A stretch of DNA of 64,000 nt from Kappaphycus alvarezii. Lineage: Eukaryota; Rhodophyta; Florideophyceae; Gigartinales; Solieriaceae. Position numbers and translations under genes: made by a program. The stretch is taken from NCBI GenBank assembly GCA_002205965.3, contig NADL03000458.1:62001-126000 (forward strand), written 5' to 3'. Below, piece by piece: positions 21,008 through 31,421 of the stretch; position 1 is the first letter of the stretch, and every line of letters begins with the position of its first letter. The notes beneath the pieces are model-generated. The model searched no databases. It was given only the letters and a program-made list of their open reading frames with translations, and was not told the origin of the DNA.

Positions 21008-23660
21008 AGAGAAGAATCGCCCCGATTCTTGAGGTTCTGCTTGTACTTATTCAAAAGTTCTTGTGAATTCTTGAGGTATGATTCGGGAAGCCACGAGTTC
21101 TCATGATCTCCGTACCCTTTCCATTTGACAAGGAATTTATTTTTTCCACGTTCTTTTTTATGAGCGAGTATAGACTCAACTTCGTATTCCTCATGTCCAT
21201 CTTGAAATTGGAGTGGTGGCGGTGGTGGAATTTGTCGGTTGAATTCATCTTCAAAGAACGGTTTCAAGAGGCTAGCGTGGAACGCATTATGTATTCCTCT
21301 GTCGATCATCGGTTGAGATAACTGCAGACGGTAAGTTACACCGTTAATGTCCTCTGTTATTTCAAAGGACCACAATACTTTGGGTTCAGTTTGCGTGATC
21401 CTGCCGCATCTTCAAGTGATAAGTTCTTTGTTGATAGCCAAACCTTATCACCAATCTTGAACGTAGACGGCCTTCTTTTCTTGTTTACATATTTTGCGGT
21501 GGACTCATTGGATTTTCGGATCTGATTCTGGGTTTCCTTAATGCTTCTTGCATATGTTTTAGAACACCTGCTGCATTTCCTCTATTTTCCTGTTCATTAT
21601 CTCCGATTGTCCATCAGTTTGTGGGTGGTATGCAGAGGAGGGGGATATCTTTGTTCCTAGTAGAGCAAAAAGTTTTGTCCAAAACTTGCTCATGAAGATG
21701 GGATCTCGGTCACATATGATATTCTCTGTTAATCCATGATTTCGGTATACGTGATTCTTGAACAGCAGTGCTGTTTCAGGAGCATCTGTGTTTGGTTTCG
21801 TTGGTATTATTCTGATCATCTTAGAAAGTCTGTCAACGACTGTTAACACGCCGTTGTTTCCATTTCTCGACTTTGGGAGAGGTGTGATGAAATCCATGGT
21901 TATGTGGGTCCATTTGGTTTTCGGTGGTTCTAGTGGTTGTAAAAGACCTGCGGGTTTCTGATTGGTTGCTTTGGTTCTCTGGCATTGGCAGGAACGTATG
22001 TATCGGATTACATCCGATCTTAAATTTTTCCAATAAAACTTTGGTGATATTCTGTTGATAGTTTTGCTTATTCCTAGGTGTCCCGTGTTGGGAGTGCAAT
22101 GATAGTCATGCAGGAGCTTGACTCTGAAATTTCCTTCTGGTACACAGATCTTCTTGTTTTTAAGTAGAAGCATCCCTCGACGCTCAAAGGGAGCTCTAGG
22201 ATCTTGGTAATGGGTTCTGAGGTTCTCATCCCTACCATAATCTTCTACCAACCCCACTAACTCAGTGTTTGTGAATGATATGGTCGAAATGTTATTGGAT
22301 TCTGAGGATGTCTTGGTAATAACTTCTTGAAGTAATGAATTGTTTCGTTGATAAGGTGACGGCACATCTTGTGGTTGCCTCGATAGTGCGTCCGCCACTA
22401 CATTTGATTTTCCTGAGATGGGTATTATCTTGAAGTCGAAATTAACTAATCTTTCCAGCCATCTCACTTGTCTCGGGGACAAGTTTTCTTGGGTTTCTAG
22501 GTATCTTAGGGGATAGTGGTCCGAGTGAATGGTGAATGAATTACCATAAAGGTATGATCTCCACCACTTGAGGGAATCTACAATGGCCAAAAGTTCCCTT
22601 TCATGGGCCGCATAGTTTTGTTCCGCATCATTAAGAGTCCTGGATGCAAACGCGACCGGCCTTTTAGAACCTAATTCTTCCTGTTCCAGCACTGCACCAA
22701 TTGCATACTGTGATGCATCTGTGGTTACGTAGATAGGCAGTGTGGCGTCGAAATTTCTGAGAACCGGTGCGCTACAAAGTGTTTGCTTGAGTACTTTGAA
22801 GGCATCATCTTGAGTGTGGCTCCATTGGAAATTCACGTTTTTCGTCAATTCTGTGAGGGTTTTGCAAGAATTGAACAGCCTTTTATGAATCTCCGGTAAT
22901 AATTGACAAAACCAAGAAAAGACTGTACTTGTTGCTTATTCTTTGGTATCGGCCATTCCATGACTGCACTTATCTTGTTTGGATCAACAGAAATACCACT
23001 TTGAGAAATGATGTGTCATAGGTACTCGACTTCTGTAACTCCGAAGACACATTTAGATAATTTGCCAAACAATTTTTCTTTTCTGAGGATTTCGAGTACA
23101 GTTCGACTGTGATCCAAGTGATCCTTCCATGTCTTACTGTAGATTAGGATATCATCCAGATAGACGATCACAAATAAGTCGAGCTGATCCTTGAAAATGT
23201 CATTCATTAGGTTCATGAAAGTTGCTGGCGCATTAGTGAGTCCAAACGGCAGAACAAGAAATTCAAAGTGCCCGTATCGTGTTCTGAAGGCGGTAAATGG
23301 AATCGAATCTTCGTGTAGTCTAATCTGGTGATACCCAGATCTAAGATCAATTTTGCTGAAGAACTTTGCTCCTTTAAGCTGGTCGAAAATGTCGTCAATT
23401 CGTGGTAAGGGATAGCTGTTTTTTACAGTAAGCCGGTTTAAGGCTCTTAATCGACACACATCCGTAGACTATCATCCTTCTTGCTCACGAATAGGATAGG
23501 AGCTCCCCAGGGGCTCTTACTAGGTCTTATAAACTCAGCTTCTAGTAGTTCGTCCAACTGTTTTCGGAGTTCTGACATTTCTTTGTCAGAAAGTCTATAG
23601 AGACCTTTCTTTTGTGGTTCTGCTCCTTCCTTAATTCTATTTCAAAGTCTTGTTTCCTTC
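21004..23660 (-). CDS. chromovirus Pol: reverse transcriptase, RNase H, integrase, chromodomain (frame-broken)
   Basis: Reading 5' to 3' on the minus strand: reverse transcriptase at 23459-23016 with [29 protein letters not shown] and the catalytic YLDDIL; RNase H with [39 protein letters not shown] and ADALSR; integrase with a zinc-binding H-H-C-C region (the second Cys pair reads C-Q-C), then catalytic Asp in [12 protein letters not shown], Asp in IICDRDPIF and Glu in DGQSEIMNR; and a C-terminal chromodomain ending [19 protein letters not shown]. The chromodomain, which in this family can guide integration to modified histones, identifies a chromovirus. Frame changes occur near 22.85-23.0, 21.56 and 21.37 kb. 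At the last, the second copy has one more G and stays open, so that break is probably an error or a very recent change. Confidence 0.85.
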
Positions 23661-23721
23661 TCGGTGGCAAACCTCTTGGGAGTTTCTCTGGAAACACGTC
23701 AGCAAATGTTTCCAAAACCTT

Positions 23722-24476
23722 CTATATGTCTCGAGGGTATACTGGTGCTCTTGTTTCACTAGAATATAACGGTCTAAGTAAAACTGCAAATAACTCTTTT
23801 TTCTCATCGAAATCACTAACTATGGTATTGAAAGATACAAAAGGACTCACTACGGCATCATCAGCAATAAATATGAATGAATTTCCCTTATGTTCGATTT
23901 TCACCTCATTATTAAAACAATTGATTTTTGCCCCATGCGAGGCGCACCATTCTTTCCCAAGAATTGCATGATAACGCTTCAATGGGCTTACTGCAAAGTA
24001 CAGAGGTTCAGTATAGGCAGTTATATGTACAATGAAGCATTTACCAATTCTTGAAGTATCTGGTCCGCACCGTTGGCCATTTCAGCAAGCTCTCTGGAAT
24101 CTCGGGTCTTTATTTGATGTTTCTTGCAAAAAGATTCACTCAAGAAGTTGATCTCACCACCAGGGTCTATGAGGATTTTTGCTGGTCCACCAGCAATTGT
24201 ACCCTTGACAATGAGAAGGCCCTTGTGATTTCTCTCGAATGCAGGGGAGAATGTTTCAATGAACGTTGCATTCGACCTGATGGTGGACACAATGGACCTT
24301 TTTGTTTGATTCAATGATAACTCCCGAGTTTCTTTGTCTAACACAAGGTTGTCTAATGGTTCTTCAATGACTGGAACTGACTGGGGACCTTCAATCAGTT
24401 CCTCCGGGCTTTTGGGCAGTTCTTGGCCATGTGCCCTTTCTGTCTGCACCTGAGACAGAGACCTTCGCGCATACAT
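23722..24476 (-). CDS. chromovirus protease region (frame-broken)
   Basis: Two minus-strand frames (24476-24021 and 23982-23722) cover the aspartic protease between gag and reverse transcriptase. The candidate active site reads ILIDPGGEINFLS, where D-[ST]-G is expected, so Ser/Thr appears as Pro or the sequence is locally wrong. Upstream is an acidic/serine-rich linker; downstream the AILGKEWCASHGAKIN segment fits the closing hydrophobic strand and the W-L-x-x-[HY] block seen before gypsy reverse transcriptase. The frame change near 24.0 kb separates the two halves. Confidence 0.65.
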
Positions 24477-25350
24477 CTTTCACGTTCTTCTTTGTCAAGC
24501 TTCTGTAAATTGGGAGTGTTTCTTTTTAGCCCCGGTATCACTTCTACGTTCCCAATTTCCATTGGTACAGGACTGCTGGTTCCAGCAAAAGAGCTTCCAT
24601 TTCCATTCCTTCCTCCAGAAGACTTTGGTAGGTTACCGGGTCCAGAACGCCGATAGGCCGACTCTACTCGCTCAGCATCCTTCATTAGATCGGAGAGATT
24701 GACGTATTCTTTGGTGCACAACGCCTTCCAGATATAGGGCTTCAAACCGCGAGAGTAACGATCTATCTGGTCTTTAACTCCAATATCGGGGATGTCGAGT
24801 ATAATTTTGTTGAAGTCTTCGTTGAAGGTAGGAACATCTTTGACTTGTTTCCAGCGAGCGAGTTTGTCTCGAGCGATCTTCTCTTTGTTCAGCGTTTCAA
24901 AACGCTGGATCAAAGCAACCTTCAGGGACTGCCAGGAATTTATTCCTTTCCCTTCTTCTGTCTTGAAGTGGACCATCCACCATTCATGGGCATTTCCAGC
25001 CAAGTAGCTGAGTGCTATGTGTAGGGGTCCATTTCCATCATTTCCCCGAGGTAGTTGTCCATTTGAACGCACCAGCTAGCAATTGATCCTTTCCCAGTGA
25101 ATGTAGTTGGCTTGTTTTTCTTTGGGCCAGCCTGACTGTCCACTAGGGCATTATTTGACGAGCTGGCCTGGTTTTGGGCGTTTACGAGTTCAGATTCTAA
25201 GGAGGATACCTTTTGCGCTGCAATAGAAAGCTCTGATCTGTGTGCCGCAATTTGGTTATTGGCGTGCTCAAGATTCTGCTGCAACTGAAGCACCATTTGC
25301 GTAAGCGACTCTAGGGTGACTTGCGGCTGATCCATAGCGATTAGGTTCAC
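24395..25350 (-). CDS. chromovirus Gag (frame-broken)
   Basis: The N-terminal frame (25350-25015) starts MNLIAMDQPQVTLESLTQMV and forms a glutamine-rich coiled coil. The capsid part follows in a second frame (25072-24395) with ALSYLAGNAHEWW and LKVALIQRFE, the retrotransposon-gag core pattern. It ends with a zinc knuckle CLRCRQKGHMAKNC (C-x2-C-x4-H-x4-C) for RNA packaging. The frame change lies near 25.05 kb. The knuckle overlaps the start of the protease frame by about 80 bases, an arrangement compatible with programmed frameshifting, although a simple sequence error would look the same. Confidence 0.8.
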
Positions 25351-25941
25351 AAAGCCAGTAACAGTATTTGGCCTGGTATCTGAGAGAAGTTTCCGACCTT
25401 ACACGTGTACACGTGGTGATACGTGTACACGATTTCTGTAACACCTGGAGTAACAGAGAGTCTCCTAGATGGTTCCTGGGCAAACTACCCACGATGCGAA
25501 GCCTCCAGTAAGCTGGTTTTTCAAAATGCCAGCAATGATTTTTGAAAAAATTGTGATTTATAACCTGATTGGTTCTTCTTGCACCTTCAAATTCCGGTCT
25601 TGGTGACCTAGTGGTTAAGTGTAAGTAGCTCCTGATGAGTGGTCGCGGGTTCAAATCCGCCAGGAGCACTTACAAAAAGTTCCTTCTTGACGTAAGGGTT
25701 GACGTCAGTCACGTCGGGTGCGTTATAGTAGCCCTTCTTCCGATTCTTGCTTTGCGGTGGTTGTCCTGTCTAGGTCCTGATGGCGATACGGACTTACAAT
25801 TGTAAGTCCTACTACAAGGATCTGGGGGCAGCAGAGGAAAGCTTGCAATCACAGCGGAAGGGTGAACACAACACACACACGAAGTCGATTGAGAATGAAC
25901 TTATTGCTTTTTTCCTTTTTCTTACTCAAAAACAAGCAATT
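25351..25941. other. leader segment between gag and the zinc-finger ORF
   Basis: About 590 bp inside the chromovirus with no coding frame I trust. It holds two copies of ACGTGTACAC (25403-25412 and 25421-25430), each part of a palindromic ACGTGTACACG(T) word, and a tRNA-like block at 25601-25673. Confidence 0.5.
25601..25673 (+). ncRNA. tRNA-related sequence (SINE- or tRNA-pseudogene-like)
   Basis: A box-A-like TGGTGACCTAGTGGTTAAG (25601-25619) and a box-B-like GGTTCAAATCC (25648-25658) have the spacing of an internal RNA polymerase III promoter. Around the second, GTAAGTAGCTCCTG (25621-25634) pairs with CAGGAGCACTTAC (25661-25673) except for one bulged A. A normal cloverleaf with a 7-bp acceptor stem and a 5-bp T stem cannot be drawn from the bases as given, so it is not a convincing functional tRNA. 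It is transcribed antisense to the retrotransposon that contains it. Confidence 0.45.
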
Positions 25942-26684
25942 TTAATGGAAAACAAAGATACTAATTTGACCTCTGACTGTGAGTCGATGCTGAGCCCCGT
26001 TCTGATGGCGGACAAGGTCTTGTTCACTGAACAACTCAATATTGCAGTCCTTGCACTTGTACTCCTTCTTGCTTGTACGGCGGATGTGACGACGGGAACG
26101 GAGGTGCTCGAAGTACTGAACGCGGCCGGAGCAGGTCACTTGACAATGACGACAATGGAACGGAGAGGACTTCGGGTTCTTGTTCATCCGCGGCCTTTTC
26201 GAGGGCCTAGCCTTGCGGATTCGATGGTTTACCACCCTTTGGATCGACACAGAGGCGGCGTCCGGCAGTACTTGAAGCCTTCTCGGAGGAGCCCTTGAAC
26301 TTGTCGGTGGCCTTGACGGGTTCGAGACGGTCGGACGCGACGGCTTCCTCGGGACCGGGGGTAAGGATCGAAGGCCGGTCGATGGGGTAGGGCAAACGAT
26401 CGAAAAGGGGTGCGAGGCTCTTCGACCGTAACAAAGGGAGATGCCACTGACAGTGCTCGGGTAAGACAAGATCTTGGCAAGTCGGCGTCGGTGTCTTGGG
26501 CTCCTCGGGGCTGAGTAAGGCGATGGGGTTCTCGGAGTCGACGGAGGAAGCGGGTCTTGGGATCTTCTTCCTCGCCAATCGGTAGTATTGGCGAGGTGGG
26601 CGGGGAACGAAAGTCGGCGAGGTCTTCTGAGTCGTACTCTGACGGCGATGGAGGGCGGCCCTTTGACTTCCTGTTGTACGACAC
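25942..26684 (-). CDS. two-zinc-finger (U1/matrin-type C2H2) ORF upstream of gag (frame-broken)
   Basis: Three overlapping minus-strand frames give one protein of roughly 230-245 residues: a Ser/Pro/Glu-rich start (MSYNRKSKGRPPSPSEYDS at 26684), a middle Pro-rich part in a second frame, and a C-terminal part in a third frame. The last contains a basic cluster (RIRKARPSKRPRM, possible nuclear signal) and two fingers, CRHC-x12-H-x5-H and CKDC-x12-H-x5-H. The C-x2-C-x12-H-x5-H spacing is typical of U1/matrin/JAZ-type fingers that bind RNA or RNA-DNA structures, not classic TFIIIA fingers. It begins about 150 bp inside the 5' LTR and ends about 590 bp before gag. It could be an extra element-encoded ORF or a captured host gene. 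Confidence 0.55.
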
Positions 26685-26820
26685 TGTGGGTTACCGCGTA
26701 AGGGTCAGAGTGAAAAACACAATGTTAGTCTCTGTTTGCAATCGGGCAGCTGAGATAAATCTAGTAGAGATTTTATCCCAACTGGCGGATTGGAAAAACG
26801 CACAATAAGGCACAACTTAC

Positions 26821-26834
26821 TTGCGATGCTACCA
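26821..26834 (-). promoter_or_regulatory. candidate primer-binding site
   Basis: On the minus strand, three bases after the 5' LTR end (CCCCACA), the sequence reads TGGTAGCATCGCAA. It starts with TGG, as a site complementary to a tRNA CCA end must, and TGGTA is shared with the common initiator-Met primer sites. This supports reading 26838-27340 as a 5' LTR of the left copy. Confidence 0.55.
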
Positions 26835-26837
26835 CGA

Positions 26838-27340
26838 TGTGGGGTGTTAAGCGCACACGAGCAGATCAAGGTAGAACTGTGGTTGAAACTTTGGTTGAGG
26901 CTGGCTGGGTAAAGCCGGCCGCTCCAAACCAGGGTTTATATAGAACTGAAGATAGCTACAAACTAAAAGAAAATGCAGTCTAACAGTAGCGAATTCAAAG
27001 GTATTCCCGTAAAACAGCCCTGACGGTATCGTAAGCAGCGCTTTCAGAATTGTAGTCGGCAAGAGTGACATACTCTGACAAGATGTAAGAAGTACATTGG
27101 TCCAGGTGGCATGGGATAGCAAGGCGACTTTTGATTGGTAAAGCAATGATGTAATATCCCAGTGTGCAACTCGCCCGTAACTATTCCAAGTGTACCAATG
27201 GGGTCAAACGCTGTGTTCAGAACTGTAAGGAAAGTGTAATGACAGCAAAGTGCCTAGTAGCCCTGGCTGCAAGTTACCAGTGGTTTGAATCTACAGTACA
27301 AGTATATGCAGTTGTAAGTCTGTGGAGTGAAAATACAACA
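26838..27340 (-). repeat. chromovirus LTR shared by two tandem copies
   Basis: It is collinear with 20492-20994 over its full length, with only four single-base indels and no substitution that I can find. On its left is a PBS-like site (5' LTR role for the left copy). On its right is a polypurine tract and the end of pol (3' LTR role for the right copy). Confidence 0.88.
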
Positions 27341-28387
27341 TCACTCCCCCTTACAGAGAAGAATCGCCCCGTTCTTGAGGTTCTGCTTGTACTTATTCAA
27401 AAGTTCTTGTGAATTCTTGAGGTATGATTCGGGAAGCCACGAGTTCTCATGATCTCCGTACCCTTTCCATTTGACAAGGAATTTATTTTTCCACGTTCTT
27501 TTTTATGAGCGAGTATAGACTCAACTTCGTATTCCTCATGTCCATCTTGAAATTGGAGTGGTGGCGGTGGTGGAATTTGTCGGTTGAATTCATCTTAAAG
27601 AACGGTTTCAAGAGGCTAGCGTGGAACGCATTATGTATTCCTCTGTCGATCATCGGTTGAGATAACTGCAGACGGTAAGTTACACCGTTAATGTCCTCTG
27701 TTATTTCAAAGGGACCACAATACTTTGGGTTCAGTTTTGCGTGATCCTGCCGCATCTTCAAGTGATAAGTTCTTTGTTGATAGCCAAACCTTATCACCAA
27801 TCTTGAACGTAGACGGCCTTCTTTTCTTGTTTACATATTTGCGGTGGACTCATTGGATTTTCGGATCTGATTCTGGGGTTTCCTTAATGCTTCTTGCATA
27901 TGTTTTAGAACACCTGCTGCATTTCTCTATTTTCCTGTTCATTATCTCCGATTGTCCATCAGTTTGTGGGTGGTATGCAGAGGAGGGATATCTTTGTTCC
28001 TAGTAGAGCAAAAAGTTTTGTCCCAAACTTGCTCATGAAGATGGGATCTCGGTCACATATGATATTCTCTGTTAATCCATGATTTCGTATACGTGATTCT
28101 TGAACAGAGTGCTGTTTCAGGAGCATCTGTGTTTGGTTTCGTTGGTATTATTCTGATCATCTTAGAAAGTCTGTCAACGACTGTTAACACGCCGTTGTTT
28201 CCATTTCTCGACTTTGGGAGAGGTGTGATGAAATCCATGGTTATGTGGTCCATTTGGTTTTCGGTGGTTCTAGTGGTTGTAAAAGACCTGCGGGTTTCTG
28301 ATTGGTTGCTTTGGTTCTCTGGCATTGGCAGGAACGTATGTATCGGATTACATCCGATCTTAAATTTTTCCAATAAACTTTGGTGAT
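27341..28387 (-). mobile_element. truncated second chromovirus copy (3' part)
   Basis: This segment matches 20995-22050 of the left copy: polypurine tract, chromodomain, integrase C-terminus and catalytic core. It stops abruptly after GGTGAT at 28387, where the sequence changes to another gypsy element. As given, its chromodomain frame is lost after KPFFKMNS because of one missing base relative to the left copy, while the [11 protein letters not shown] junction is open here and broken in the left copy. Differences between copies are almost all single-base homopolymer indels. It is therefore a very recent duplicate, cut on its 5' side. Confidence 0.85.
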
Positions 28388-29048
28388 GTTCAGCCATCAG
28401 TTCTGATGACCTTGTATGTTCCTTGGGCTTGTATTCAGTTTTCCGGGCTAATGTTCCAGATTATCGAAAAAACGAAAAAACCTGCTCGAATTGCATTGTT
28501 CGCGACACGTAATGTCTTATCGAAGTCTTCATGGTACCCCTCCTGGTTTTCTGAAGCCGGTTATATGCAGATGAATGCTGAATCCAGACGGGCTACTAAA
28601 TCTTATTTGTACGAGCATCTGGTCGAGATCAGTGGGTAACACTGTGGTGTAGCGACAATTCTGGAGGCGGTCGGCTTAGCACCAGCTCGAAGTGAGTTGT
28701 CTTTGTCGGCCGATGAACATGACAATTGTACGACTATGATAACGCAGGCATAATTGTCCAATTAGATTGGTGCTCGCGACATAACCACTCAGATAGCGAC
28801 CAAAGTACTGTTGCACCTTTCAACTTGGCCATTGTTAGCAGGTGTTAGTTGTTGCGGACTTATTCCCACTTTGAGGTGGCGACGAAATGCTGGAAGAACC
28901 TAATGGTAAACTGTTTCCCATCGTCAGTTAAAATCGTTTGAGGGTCCATATTTGGAATTCCAATGATTGCATAATGCAACAGCAACTCGGTAATCTGTAA
29001 TGTATTTCAATATCATAAACCTCTGTGAGCTTAGAAAAGAACAGGATA

Positions 29049-29442
29049 TTAAAACAAGAATCTAATTTTTGATGTAGTTTCCGGCAGGGGACAGAGCACA
29101 TCCATACTTTTGGCTGCAGAGGCTGTGTAGTGGAAAGGCTTGAAGTGATTGGTCTTCTGTCGCAACCTTATCCTATTCTTGGTGCAAGGTCCGCAGTTTC
29201 GAACTCTTGCGTAACAATCAGCTGCCATATATAGCCAGTAGTACGTCAGCCGAAGGGAATCCATTAGTCGTGCCGGACCAAGGATGTCTTGGGAGTAGGG
29301 AATGTGCCATTTGAGTACCATTACTTGCAAGGAACGCGACAATCCTATTTTTCCGTCCAAATAGCGGGCTTACTCGTCGCAGAATCCCGTTGACACCTCT
29401 AAAAAATAAGGGCGCCTTTAAACACTTTGGATATTTGGCCAA
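29049..29442 (-). pseudogene. gypsy integrase N-terminal zinc-binding remnant
   Basis: The frame at 29360-29049 includes TYYWLYMAADCYARVRNCGPCTK, the H-H-C-C zinc-binding region of gypsy integrases with the C-x2-C pair intact, followed by FKPFHYTA and a PLPETT segment where the core begins. The paired histidines upstream are in a different frame. It belongs to the 28.4-32.5 kb element. Confidence 0.65.
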
Positions 29443-31051
29443 GACATTTTGCCTAAATCGTCTGTTTTTGTTCCGTTATTATCTCGTCATATGTAATTGG
29501 GCTTGGCAGCTCTTCGGGAATCGGCCATCTGCTTGCTCTCGCCCATTTAATTGAGCACGGACAAAATCTGCATAGTCTGGTTCTATGGTTACCAGTAGTT
29601 CTTTGAATTCTGGGTCTGAAGTGTCCTCTTCGGCCAACGCAACTTTGCAATTTTGAAATCTTCTCGATCGACGTTGATTCTGCATGGCTACTTCCAATAT
29701 TAACAATGGGATACTGTCATCGATGGGAGTCCGTCTGGATTCTCCGAGGGGTCTTCGAACCCGCGACAAAAGCGTCGCGTTACTTGATGACCCTATCGGG
29801 TTTGTATAGAATTGTGAAACCGCACTCAGATGAGCTTAACCTCCAACGCATCAAGCGTACCGAGCTATTTTGAGCCAGAGAAGCCGCAATGCGTAATGAT
29901 CAGTTTCTTATAGTGAACTTCATTCCCTCAATGTATGGACGGAGATTAGTTTTTGAGCTTACCACGGCCAAACATTACCCCTCGGTTGCTGAGTTTTTCT
30001 GATCGACTTGTGCCAAATTTAGAGACCAAAAACCAACTGAAAGGAACCTCATCCTCCTGTTGCTGTAAAAAAGAACAAAAAAAAATGAAAATAACACTTA
30101 TCTGGGTCAAGTAAGGATCAACAAACGTTGGGAGGGCTAAGATTGGAGGTGATACAAGGTCATCCTTCAATCGGGAAAAACGCTTCCTTTTTTTCTTACG
30201 TAGGCGATTAAAATTGATCAAGCCTCGCACTTTTCTGCAACATGTGGTAAGAGGCTTGGCTATCCCGGCGAATCCTTTCGCGATTCGCCTGTTCACGTTA
30301 CAAGCCCTTAAAAGTGAACGAAGCTCAGTTAGTGTACCAGGGGGACTTTCTTTGAGATTGTCTCCTTGTTTTCAACGGTTATGTAGAGCTCCCCGGGGAG
30401 CAACCTTTGTCCAAAGTAATTACATGGCGACCGAAAGGATTATAGATTCTTCAATTCAAGAGAGATACCTTATTTTTCCAAGAGAGACAATATCTGATCC
30501 AAATGGTCCAATCTGTGAGGTATATTACAGGTAGGTTTACCTGTACTACTTCGCAGACGTCTCCGGTCGGTAGAACAAGGATCTTGGCAGCGTTGCAGAG
30601 CTCGGATGGCAAGGCCTCAACCTACGAGGGTTCAGCGAACATAAGGATAGGGGAAGCACAAGGGTGACTTTGGTTTACTATAGTGATGAGCTTACCGGAC
30701 CGCAGTCGGGGAAGATAGCGGTGTCGACGACGCGCGGTAGAGGGAGAGGGGATAAACCGTACGGAGTAAACCGTAAAATTAAAAGGTTAGTAGTAAAAGT
30801 TGACGGTACTCCGAAAGGTAGAAGGTGTTTGCCTTTTACTTGACGGTCACCGAGACGGATATTGCAGTTAAATATCTGCTAAGTCTGCCCAGAGTCCGAT
30901 TGCTCCCTGCCCCAGACCCGAATGGTCCGTGGCAAAGCAGTACGAATTTCCACTTCTATTATTACGCATTATGATAAACACTTATTCTACAATACTAACA
31001 GTACAGTAAAGACCGTACTATTTTCTCACCCAGGCGCACTATACAGTACAG

Positions 31052-31421
31052 CTATGCACTTGCCACGTGTTCTGCTATACGGATATTGCGACCGTACCCG
31101 AAGCGGGCGATCTTTGTCTCACTTCCCTTCAAATACCCCACCGGTGCACACCGCTCGGTATTTCCACCAATACACCACAATCTGTCTTCATGTATTAAAA
31201 GAAGATAGTATTTATCGAAGTATATTAGGCATATCGGACAGCGAACTCTCGATGCGAATAAGTATAGTGCTCTTTGGAATGTGGCCGGCGCGTTCTTCAG
31301 TCCAAACGGCATACGAAGGTAATGGTATAACCCCGATGGGATATGATGGGATGTTAAATCGGCTTATCTTGGTCTTCTTTGCAACAGGTGCTTTCCGGTA
31401 CCCACTGCTGGCGTCAAACAC
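31052..31421 (-). pseudogene. gypsy reverse transcriptase remnant
   Basis: MPFGLKNAPATFQRAL at 31312 onward is the conserved [LM]-P-F-G-L-x-N-A-P-x-x-F block of gypsy reverse transcriptase. The catalytic Y-x-D-D is eroded to F-D-K-Y, so this copy is inactive. An overlapping frame (31421-31212) carries an upstream part with FDASSGYRKAPVA, like the F-x-x-[LI]-D-x-x-x-G-Y block. Confidence 0.6.

Larger units (their letters stand above)
20492..27340 (-). mobile_element. chromovirus (Ty3/gypsy with chromodomain), near full length
   Basis: On the minus strand the order is: 5' LTR (27340-26838), primer-binding-like site, a zinc-finger ORF, gag, protease, reverse transcriptase, RNase H, integrase, chromodomain, polypurine tract and 3' LTR (20994-20492), 6,849 bp in all. 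The LTRs are 503 bp each and differ by only four single-base indels, so the insertion is very recent. The coding region is broken by several one-base frame changes that may be sequence errors. The right LTR is directly followed by the 3' end of a second copy in the same orientation, so the two copies share one LTR. The base pairs left of 20492 (TAACAG) would be the target site; its partner cannot be checked because the second copy intervenes. Confidence 0.85.

Noticed and set aside
25601-25673. A functional tRNA gene
   Set aside because: No 7-bp acceptor stem pairs with the 3' side and the T stem has only 3-4 bp as given; reported only as tRNA-related.
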